A stretch of 64,000 nucleotides of DNA, from positions 187,945-251,944 of the forward strand of contig CAJNDS010002639.1 in the NCBI GenBank assembly GCA_905221605.1. The letters run 5' to 3'. Positions 58,201 through 64,000 of the stretch are shown piece by piece. Below the pieces are notes generated by a model. It searched no databases, was not told the origin of the DNA, and saw nothing but the letters and a program-made list of their open reading frames with translations. How positions within the stretch are numbered: position 1 is the stretch's first letter; the number at the start of each line of letters is the position of its first letter. The DNA comes from Symbiodinium natans (Eukaryota; Sar; Dinophyceae; Suessiales; Symbiodiniaceae). Position numbers and translations under genes: made by a program.

Positions 58201-59576
58201 CCATGGGGAGGATCCAGCATGTGCGTGCCAATCCGGAACCCGAAAGGATTGATCCGGAAGTGGTCCGCCAGGCACTCAACCAGGCCGCCGCCGTCGTCAA
58301 CAACGAAGTTGTGGAGATTGACGTGGAAGAGGAGCCAACTTCAGAACCTGTCCAGGAGGATGCGCTTCCGCTCCGCGGGGTGCAGAATCCGGCAGGGGAT
58401 GTGGAGGCAAACAGTCCTCGAGAAAGCGTGGCGGAACCTGAGGCCGAGGAGATCCCCGACGAGATTCGCGACATGTACCGCGATGTGGAGATGGAGACTC
58501 CCAACCAAGAGGAAGTGGAGATGGATGCGCAGAACCAGCGAGCATTCGTTTTGGTTGGAGACAGGGAAGGCGATACGTTGGACGATCGAAACGAGAGGAA
58601 AGCTCGCCTTGCGCTGGAGTGCAACGTCAACATCGACACGGACTATGCAGCGTGCGTGGACCACAACTTCAGGTTGTACTGTCACCTCGACGCCTTCTTT
58701 GCGTACGTGTTGGTCCATAAATGGAATCTGTTCGAGAAGATCATCATGACTCCATACAAGAAGATGAAGGACCAGTTCGCCTCAGGCATGAGACACGACG
58801 CATCTGGGACATGGCCAATTGTCCCCATCGATGAGGACACGGCGTTGCCGAGAGACCTCATGGAAGACGAGGTAAGGCAGTATGCCAGCTCTGTGGAGAA
58901 CCAGCAGTTCATGATTGAGCGTTATTACGCCAACAAGTTCGTCTTCTACGTCATGCGTGGGGCGATCCAGCTGGGGTACAACAAGGAGAGCTTTAACCTC
59001 CCCATGATTCCGGATGAGGCCGAGGACCCGAAAGCATTTGCTGAAGCCGGGCAAAGGGTCCACATGTTCATGGCCAAAATCATCTATCAGGTGTTGAACG
59101 TGAGGCTTTACTCCTACACGAAACCCAACGCTGAGAGCCCGTACCACGCGGCATTCAAATACATCAACCCGATCCAGCTGCTCAGTTTGATGGACTCGCA
59201 GAAGGTGAGCGTTAACAACCTTCTGGTGATGAGGGATTCGGGGTGCGCTTTACCCAACCAGTACAGCAAGAAGCTGGACAGATGGTTGAGTGATCAAAAG
59301 AAGGACATGAGCATCCTGAAGTTGAAGCCCACACAGTATTTGGAGAATCCAAAGGCGTCGGCTTTGTACCTTGCCTATGACCCTTCAGCATCCGCACCTT
59401 CGGTTACTTCGTCGGGAGGATCTCGTCATCCTGAAGCAGACGAGACGGACATGCCGGCACGTGCGAAGGCCCGCATGAGTCAGCCGAAGCCCAAGACTTC
59501 TCATCCTGGGACACCTCAAGCTGCTCCCAAAGATCCTCGCGGTCATTCGAGAAAGGGATCGGGAAAGAAAGGGTGA
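52203..59576 (+). CDS. Retroelement ORF2: 2,457-aa protein with Tpt1/KptA-like domain and zinc motifs
   Basis: The first ATG (52203) lies 82 bases inside the end of ORF1, in the -1 frame; the frame opens at 52161. Visible parts: Pro/Ser-rich linker (about 295-415); an unknown globular part (about 420-820); a CxxC pair motif (C910, C913, C937, C940); a CCHC zinc knuckle (C1293-x2-C-x4-H-x4-C1306). Residues about 1578-1860 match the Tpt1/KptA RNA 2'-phosphotransferase pattern: LLRHR (R1589-H1590), GGWVMLKDFI, IRATSGHS (R1733...H1738), YHTT (H1770), GRVQSHFG (R1795...H1799), GRPRSPIAVLYV (R1822) and INGMFLVQRQIPFEAV. Tpt1 uses NAD+ to remove an internal RNA 2'-phosphate; its catalytic Arg-His-Arg-Arg set has counterparts here. 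A zinc ribbon (C1977, C1980, C1991, C1994) and an unrecognised region (about 2130-2370) follow, then a basic tail. I know of no standard copia protein of this kind. Confidence 0.88.
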   Translation: MPARSAESYKTVLSHVTTFIKVVKTAISTDSTRQVLQELLDHVIEIDLFKNIDMFVDVLVQDAEQGRLDPQYPCLTVVTMDGYLDPNVICRTVVTKSPWIYVTRYNDWMRLNSYFRENLPNRREGLPCMLLTQDFWDLLELIWSMAKQVGYCLRSHNQVAEHTQMNVWDLIEIVVDPPENVSAAVAHAVNSLQGLSVALHTAHEYLNDSRTVWPSEPSRTTGAELRESLVNATTVVMAPPPTGLGLPASFSHSSWNQLAAEQNVLRAVHDMYRTHRSWMSEITNLRAECYSEGREQPPYLKPDPTGTVFPPALNSHPPWVNVQRQHPAGPASPSVPEGPAPFVEEDHPANRSTSTPSPGQATGASFVEARGESAKRQRGPEDVRSAASQPGTAASSSDPRGAEPTAQPEGEPDEVRWYLDPTPDGYMEKFVKFQSRHRVQLGTTIIVHKDDPTDVLPARDQTPKINGKFGTSSEQVYLRRVTTHLAKLYGMSQSNRAGAFHMATFMKKGDVEWLRLYKVLYEKVFLCTIRQLPTPGTMFAAVMQSTATGELGIFHFNSSPEQRALLTAGLRKFSASIRQASTPDVTAVRSSKTIILADFEVWTKTKNRLTYTMASKLQEKGWYDAHSYCQTVDESLDPLLPEGFQVVATKARDAVREWRGPGQSIDVTAHVYLSFRAINDLLVWEHGNATPENMRKWFVDPIMDLSDLLQRAVIVTLNDDPRFIGKDVGAAMPWAAIDWIAVELRARGCIVFTSSLLWARIAVTLHKGSDNFRINPEEMHLAVAAFDKHLLQEKIITLCMAPPESMGDCEPHLDSVNMETADAKAVFAPSSSDDVRTASANDDTQERHQRVVERASELEGIRGGVDMTWVDADIAMVSPEPFYDGETYWIDIEGLISKHPTAPSGQFHVCQACVDEFNKLKNSFQGEFGPIQSPAYCPFCSLKAMWDKDYGVNKWEEVRKSERHAAGCAIFAQKHDFVYQDGSPVIPKEDLKSYIFACSKVAYTNYGKIVSSSAGLRLNTKQASEYTRWAKGRRLSWDFGYTVDGMACLLPLYDAGNAAYAGFLHSIFDQDEVKGMYNGNADPAAELMGDTLEVALGILTIACRYPSAFEAWGSYEDHLACLRGIERSFYRFAAAEAVRITAVENRKRRPPRANDAETIQQIMEYENTVLQGEWHAVLVDRVLPIEEPVLGTLSPEDQRPEEFSAAPVPSAEPRGGEPEGEDQAHEGEALGSSGVEPEGQEDDDMGVPEASSIPTMQEPNETELGEISRPCEGYVRALNALRITAGMQPPSMCLACGNYGHNTRNCEANGGYNALVVNEAFSIIGKSLAKMHKSSSTPPTEIFQRWAEKNLRDAARAPQVPGTASDTPGGDGESVEPGAAASSEDSRGPLPRRRQASISVEDPTVVVIEVDEEPEETATRTLRPKRRPQPRPDLPEPKAAPAPRRWIAINAGNARSFVEIRYHEPKSCLDIIKSIEDVSWVGGQSIYEIGLQSQDATRRLIEQEVGGDVATHPLRSDIDEYPSSNVGYVNIGKLVIGGDLRLLPIKGARFAHRHFSALVPATSSNDNHRNRDYHRRIKSLGYDVQRLLRHRLANRETNYMHNQLPTIPCDTGGWVMLKDFIHLENFWQSGRYYARSSARDDNSEYQRRIQMLIDYAYYEYRTNGRIRLQFLGIKIVAPKPGQRASDTPWDGTPGVGATQRAQLEELGGHRLTHDITSGTLRRCDNWVQPWAIRATSGHSSNSNSLVRVNDDRVACHLTTSLVNQIGGGYHTTAPELLANIVAKGLLPGGGASGGRVQSHFGTFPPWDPRNQTVRTRIPGRPRSPIAVLYVPAYELMRYNAVITINGMFLVQRQIPFEAVKHVWICMPSQGRYFEFSEVFKVYSKELSKEMVEGYGDARINPDREPPKPSVEDLVSTMEGTDAGPHEGERREILQAIEQAGDTVPGNIIKRAFQFLSRTFRRVTTHTTTSDPLILRVCPCCGRHTPASFAICLTCGRVFLSMGRIQHVRANPEPERIDPEVVRQALNQAAAVVNNEVVEIDVEEEPTSEPVQEDALPLRGVQNPAGDVEANSPRESVAEPEAEEIPDEIRDMYRDVEMETPNQEEVEMDAQNQRAFVLVGDREGDTLDDRNERKARLALECNVNIDTDYAACVDHNFRLYCHLDAFFAYVLVHKWNLFEKIIMTPYKKMKDQFASGMRHDASGTWPIVPIDEDTALPRDLMEDEVRQYASSVENQQFMIERYYANKFVFYVMRGAIQLGYNKESFNLPMIPDEAEDPKAFAEAGQRVHMFMAKIIYQVLNVRLYSYTKPNAESPYHAAFKYINPIQLLSLMDSQKVSVNNLLVMRDSGCALPNQYSKKLDRWLSDQKKDMSILKLKPTQYLENPKASALYLAYDPSASAPSVTSSGGSRHPEADETDMPARAKARMSQPKPKTSHPGTPQAAPKDPRGHSRKGSGKKG

Positions 59577-60160
59577 ATGATGCACTCGGATCCTCCGGTA
59601 TGTCATCCCCTGGAATCCATGGTATTCCTGAAATCTGGTTGTGGCTCAGCATTTTGCGTTCTCAGTTTTGATTCCTCTTTTCCCTATGGATGCAACAGAT
59701 GATACGATGGAGTACGTCATTATATCCACCGATGCTATTTCTCTTTTTGGCCACTGCATAGCAGCAGCGGGGCAATGTGCCAATGCGCTCGCTGGAGGGA
59801 AATGTGCGATTCTTCGCAGCTCGTGTGGTAGCCGAGTGGGTATGGGTTATGCTCTGCTAACTTGGCCGATGCTACTGCTTTTCAGTCATGCATTCTGGAG
59901 ACGCAATGTGATGGATCAGCAATTTGCTGACATGTTTTCAGGGCCTTTCGCGCCCATGATTCCGCAACCGTGAGCAGCAAGTCTTTGTACAGACAAAGGA
60001 TGGGATTGAACGCTTCAGTAGCTGAGAGTCTGTCTCACATCTATCAATTCGGGCAAAGAGAGCAAAACAGTGGAGAACGGCCAGACTTTAAGTCGCTTTT
60101 AACTGGGACCATTGTATGTTCGTGACGCAAGTTCGTCTAGCATTTTTGCAAATCCCAGCC
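59577..60160 (+). other. Retroelement 3' region with a small hydrophobic ORF
   Basis: A micro-hairpin lies 11 bases after the ORF2 stop (59587-59597). An ATG at 59686 opens 95 codons to 59973 (MDATDDTMEYVIISTDAISL; later MGYALLTWPMLLLFSHAFW), which could be a short membrane peptide. Its frame is open further upstream only from a GTG. No homology is apparent; it may simply be 3' untranslated sequence. Confidence 0.35.
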
Positions 60161-60168
60161 GTGGGGGG
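60161..60168 (+). promoter_or_regulatory. Polypurine tract
   Basis: GTGGGGGG immediately before the 3' LTR; G-rich, short, in the right place for plus-strand priming. The T at position 2 makes it a slightly impure tract. Confidence 0.6.
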
Positions 60169-60458
60169 TGTGAATGATCCCCGAACCACAGCACATTTTG
60201 GGAACCCCTTTGTGTCGGCTCCGCCGCACATCGGGGAAACCACCTTAGAACGCCGTGGCCTGTTCACCATGTTGGCTCAAGTAATCCCTAGAGTGTAGGT
60301 CACTCATAGGTTGGAAGTAAGCGCAATAGCGTAACTGGAAACCGCCCGGGTGCACGAGACGGAGACTGAAGGCGAACATCAGTGCAGAAAACAAGTGCGA
60401 GACCATTTGGCTGGTGAGGAGCCAAAGCGTAGTGCAAGCAACTACCCGACCTCACGCA
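60169..60458 (+). repeat. 3' LTR, 290 bp
   Basis: Same as 40447-40736 at every base I compared; contains the second copies of the micro-hairpin (60216-60226) and the spliced-leader-like word (60267-60281). Confidence 0.95.
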
Positions 60459-60463
60459 GCGCT
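60459..60463. other. Target-site duplication, right (GCGCT)
   Basis: Matches 40442-40446. The next bases are CCCTAAACCC, the start of a telomere-like array. Confidence 0.92.
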
Positions 60464-60464
60464 C

Positions 60465-60516
60465 CCTAAACCCTTAACCTTAAGCCCTAAACCCCAAACC
60501 CTAAACCCTAAACCCT
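60465..60516. repeat. CCCTAAA array beside the insertion
   Basis: Degenerate then clean CCCTAAA units, ending at CTGCTGCAG before exon C copy 4. Confidence 0.85.
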
Positions 60517-60528
60517 GCTGCAGCAAAG

Positions 60529-60576
60529 GGAATCTGGGACTGCGGCCGTGGCCTCTACCACTGGATGCAGTGGCCG
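60529..60576 (+). CDS. Cassette exon C, copy 4
   Basis: 48 nt after GCAAAG: GIWDCGRGLYHWMQWP; the next bases GAGGAGCG give a GA donor as in copies 2 and 3. This exon shows that the host gene resumes in register on the far side of the retroelement. Confidence 0.66.
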
Positions 60577-60774
60577 GAGGAGCGTAGTTCCGAGTGCAGG
60601 GTCCATCACAGGTTCAGTGCCGAGGTTTCAGGGACCCGTTTAACCCATTTAACCCTAAACCCTAAACCCTAAACCCTAAGCTGGAACATGTTTTGCCCGG
60701 AACGCCGGTCGGAATTTCCGCACCGCGCTTGTATACCCCATAGCTGCCGGCACGAGAAATCGCCCTGTGTTGAG

Positions 60775-60849
60775 GAGAAGAAGATTTGGTGTTGCGCGCA
60801 TTCTCCGCGTGCGAGGGCCGTCTGCGGACACTATGCAGATTCTTGGCCT
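60775..60849 (+). CDS. Cassette exon D, copy 4
   Basis: After TGTTGAG: EKKIWCCAHSPRARAVCGHY and on to ADSW. The length is by analogy with copy 3 and no clear donor is visible. A possible alternative start lies upstream, since 60688-60774 is also open and carries Cys (CPERRSEFPHRACIPHSC). Confidence 0.58.
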
Positions 60850-60869
60850 CACATGTCAAGCCCAGATTG

Positions 60870-62000
60870 AGTGATGCCAGCAAGGGCTTGTGGGACCGTC
60901 CATAGGCGTGGGATTGATCTCTGAAGATCTGGGGGTTTCCTATATTAGGGGTACCTTATTTGGGGTTCTCATCCTACTATTTGGGAATTTATATTGGGGG
61001 GTTTAGGGTTTAGGGTTTAGGGTTTAGGGTTTAGGGTTTAGGGTTTAGGGTTTAGGCGTTATCGGATGTACCTCTTGGCACCTGAACCTCCCACGCTCTT
61101 GCTCCTCCTCTGCTCTTATCACTGCCACGTAGCTACTGCCACTACTACTACTACTACCACCACGACGACCACCACGACGGCCACCACGACGACAACCACG
61201 ACCATGACGATGTTACAAATAAAAAATAAACAAATAAACAATAAACAAATAAGCAAATAAACAAATAAACAAATATAGCTCCCTCCGTAAACCGCAAACC
61301 TCAAACACCAAGCCCTAGAATAGACCTTATGAGCCCTAAGCCACTTCACCTGTGAGCGCACTCTGCTGTGCAAGCCCCTGTAGTCCCTGAACCTGGAACC
61401 CTACAGGGCCCTTCAACCCTGAACCCCAAGCCCCAAACTCTAAACCTTGAACCCTTAAACCCTAAACTCCAAACCCTAATCCTGAAATCCCCAACCCCAA
61501 ACCCTAAACCCTAAGCAACGTGGTCCTGAGGCTTCGCACTCCTCGATCAGCTGCAACGCGGACACGGCCGGGGGGGTGAAGTGCGACTTCCCATTTCTGT
61601 GGCAAGGAGAGATGCAGCCTGCCCTTGGAATTAGTGTTGGAGCTTATGGACTTTAGGGAGTTTGGGAGAGTTGGGGGCCAGGGAGTTTGGGGAGTTTAAC
61701 AGGGTTTGTGCTTAGAGCGTCGGTTCAGGGTTTAGGGTTTAGGGTTTAAGGGGTTTGGGGTTTGGGGTTTCAGGTTTGGGGTTTGGACGTGGAGTTTGGA
61801 GTTTAGGCAGAGTTGTGGGCTGACGGGGTTGGAGGGCTTGGGGTTGTGGGGTCGTGGGGTTTCAGAAGGTCTGAGACGGCTTAGAGTCTGGTATGCGCCC
61901 CGGAAGTTCGAGCTAGACCGCCAAGCCCCAGACACAAAACCTGCAAGATTCAGAGTTTAGGGTTTAAGGCCCTAAACGTTTAGGGTTTAGGGTTTAGGGT
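60870..62000. repeat. Repeat-rich region downstream of cassette 4
   Basis: 61000-61058 TTTAGGG array; 61137-61210 ACT/CCACGACGA microsatellite; 61217-61275 AAATAAAC repeat; degenerate CCCTAAA words 61390-61515. A coding-like island at about 61530-61605 (NADTAGGVKCDFPFLW) is followed by TTTAGGG/TTTGGGG words (61725-61770). Confidence 0.55.
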
Positions 62001-64000
62001 TTAGGGTTTAGGGAATCCCTACTGGTTTGGGTGGATGACAGAGATTTCGAAGCCGTTTCAAACAGTTGTCCCTGAGCCCCATGCAGGAAATGGGGGATAC
62101 ATACAGCACGCAGACACACATGGGCCCACTTGAGTAGCTGGAATTTCAACCGTCCTAAACCATAAATCCCCTAAATCCCTAAACCCCAAACCCCTCGGTT
62201 TAGAGTTCCGGACTGAGGTGCCGGGCTCACGGGGTTTAGGCAGAGTTTTGTTTGGGGGCAGATGGGGTGTCGGACACTTGGCAAAGACAGTTTAGGATCC
62301 AGTGCGTTAGCGGGTGTAGGATCAGCGTAGGGTTTTAGGGTTTTGGGGTTTGAAGAACTGATGGTTTGTGGATCAGGGAATTGGGAAGTAGAGGTTGAGA
62401 TATTGATTTCGATGCCTGAATCCTAAACCCTAAACCCTAAACCCTAAACCCCAAACCCCCATATAAGCCATGAAAGGCGCTTGGGGCGTAGGCGAACAAG
62501 ACCCAACTAAGCTCCAAACATTGGAGTGCCCAGGCACCATTCGCGCCGAGCTCGGCAATCGAGTAGAGCAGGGGAGCCTTTCAGGGCTGTTTCGGGGGTT
62601 TAGGGTTTAGGGTTTAGGGTTTAGGGTTTAGGATGTTGGATGTAGGGGGTAGGGTGTCGGGTTTCAGGTTTAGGTGAACCTCGCGTAAGACCCTCAGCCG
62701 GTTGAGGTCGCGTCCCATCAAGATCGAAGACCACCTGAACATCCTAAACCCTAAGCCCTTCTCCCTGAACCCTAAACCCTAAACCCTAAACCCTAAACCC
62801 TAAACCCTAAACCCTGAACCCTAAACCCTAAACCCTAGCCCCGAAGCCTGCAAGCCCAAGCCCTGCAGAATAGCTCGGTTTCCCACGATGCTTCATCTAA
62901 GCTGGCGGAATTAAGGGGCAAGAAGTCAGCAAGATGGTTTCTTCATCCTGGCAGCCTAAACCCTAAACCCTAAGCCCTAAGCCCTCAACCCTAAACCCTA
63001 AACCCTAAACCCTAAACCCTAAGCCCTAAACCTTAAACCCTAAAGCCTAAACCCTAAACCCTAAACCCTAAACCCTAAACCCTAAACCCTAAACCCTAAA
63101 CCCTGTCGCAAAGAGGTGTTAGCTCCCGAAACCCGGCACCGGCGAGCTGATATCTTTTTGAGACCCGACGATCACCACACTTTAAGCTCGGGGGGTTAGG
63201 AATTTTAGGAAGGATGGGTCTAGGGTTTAGGGTTTAGGGTTTAGGGTTTAGGGTTTAGGGTTTAGGGCTTAGGGTAAGTTCTGCAGTGCTCAAGACAGGT
63301 GCTTCATCGAGTCCAACAAGTTTGGAGGCAGATGAAAACCTGAAAAGCCCCAGACCCCAAACCCTAAACCCCAAACCCCAAACCCAAAACCCTAAAACCG
63401 AAACCCCAAACCCTAAACCTAAACCCGCCTGAAACCCGACTCTGGACTCCTCTACCCTCCCAGAGGGCGGGTTCAGAGTAGGAACTTCGCCGCCTTGCAT
63501 GGGATTGAGGCTTTAGGGGGGGTTAAGTTTAGGCTGAGGGTTTAGGGTGTAGGGTTTAGGTTTAGGGTTTACGGTTGGTTTATGTAACAACTATTCATCA
63601 TTCGTGAGTTTTCACTCTGGCAGGCAGGTGGCTTTTGTAGCAATCATGAGTCCGCATTGTTCGCCGATGCCCACGTCGCAAGGGCTTAAAACTTTCTGAA
63701 ATCAAAACTCTAAGAACTAAATCCTCCCCTCAACCCTAAACCCTAAACCCTAAACCCTAAACCCTAAACCCTAAACCCTAAACCCTAAACCCGAAACCCT
63801 AGTCCCTAAAACCTAAACTTCCCTTCGAATAGGCATGCCGGCTACATCTCGCCTCCATGCCTCATTCCGGCTTCTATAGGAGAGGTCCATGGTGGTGCCT
63901 TAGACAACCCGGGGCAGTATGGGTTTAGGGTTTAGGGTTTGGGGTTTATTCTGCACGCTCTCTCAGGGGTTTAGGGTTCAGGGTTCAGGGAGGGGGAACC
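62001..64000. repeat. Telomere-type arrays to the window end
   Basis: CCCTAAA: 62422-62455, 62745-62836, 62956-63104, 63735-63815. TTTAGGG: 62594-62632, 63218-63275, 63920-63945. CCCCAAA: 63350-63425. Unique islands of 50-120 bases lie between opposed arrays (for example 62515-62585, ECPGTIRAELGNRVEQG), as in the cassette region, but none matches exons B-D. Confidence 0.6.

Larger units (their letters stand above)
40447..60458 (+). mobile_element. Complete 20,012-bp Ty1/copia LTR retrotransposon
   Basis: LTR - leader - ORF1 (gag-PR-IN-RT-RH plus extension) - ORF2 - 3' region - polypurine tract - LTR, bounded by GCGCT duplications. Integrase precedes reverse transcriptase in ORF1, which assigns it to Ty1/copia; most copia elements are 5-9 kb, so this one is very large. 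Both main frames are open throughout and the two LTRs show no difference when read side by side, so the insertion is recent. It sits in the intron between cassette exons A4 and C4, in the same direction as the host gene, and its 3' duplication abuts a CCCTAAA array. The extra length comes from the N-terminal coiled-coil part and C-terminal extension of ORF1 and from ORF2. Confidence 0.93.

Overview
The window looks like nuclear DNA of a dinoflagellate, probably a symbiodiniacean or a relative. Several signs agree: every convincing gene is on the + strand; introns appear to use GC or GA as well as GT donors; the LTRs of a retroelement carry a near-copy of the dinoflagellate spliced leader; the element is a giant Ty1/copia type with an open gag-pol frame; and TTTAGGG/CCCTAAA repeats are scattered everywhere, in both orientations. 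No database search was possible, so names rest on motifs seen in the translated sequence.

Layout. (1) 0.2-6.8 kb: exons of a modular, probably extracellular protein with PA14 modules (about two and a half copies, each split into five exons) followed by three LamG-like single-exon modules. (2) 7.1-9.5 kb: a bestrophin-like channel gene in at least three exons; its last intron is 81 nt of telomere-like repeat between two copies of a 13-bp direct repeat. (3) 9.5-40.4 kb: a long stretch dominated by telomere-like arrays, fold-back elements and microsatellites, with tiny exons between them. Within it, four copies of an exon cassette can be followed, called here B-A-C-D (B ...WHTGPSGGYFC, A ...PFPLEDCQ, C ...WDC...WWP, D EKKxxCC), with the same splice phases and nearly the same lengths in every copy. 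A separate symmetrical 78-nt exon is repeated five times at 15.8-17.6 kb. An intronless 208-residue gene (36.8-37.4 kb) lies between cassettes 3 and 4.

(4) 40,447-60,458: a complete 20,012-bp Ty1/copia element inserted in the intron between exons A and C of cassette 4. It has LTRs of 290 bp that look identical, a perfect 5-bp target duplication (GCGCT), a short polypurine tract, an open 3,831-residue gag-PR-IN-RT-RH polyprotein with a long extra C-terminal extension, and a second 2,457-residue ORF overlapping it in the -1 frame. ORF2 carries zinc-binding motifs and a domain that matches the Tpt1/KptA RNA 2'-phosphotransferase pattern. Eleven-base micro-hairpins (4-bp stem, 3-nt loop) recur through LTRs, ORF1, the intercistronic part and ORF2, with paired changes that keep the stem. 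(5) 60.5-64 kb: cassette 4 resumes with C and D, then more repeat-rich intron or intergenic DNA.

How it fits together: the cassette region reads best as one very large gene whose introns begin with G-rich TTTAGGG-type repeats and end with C-rich CCCTAAA-type repeats. A recent, apparently intact retroelement has landed in one of those introns next to such an array. The retroelement, with its RNA-repair-type domain, spliced-leader-like LTR motif and dispersed micro-hairpins, is the best candidate for an undescribed system here.
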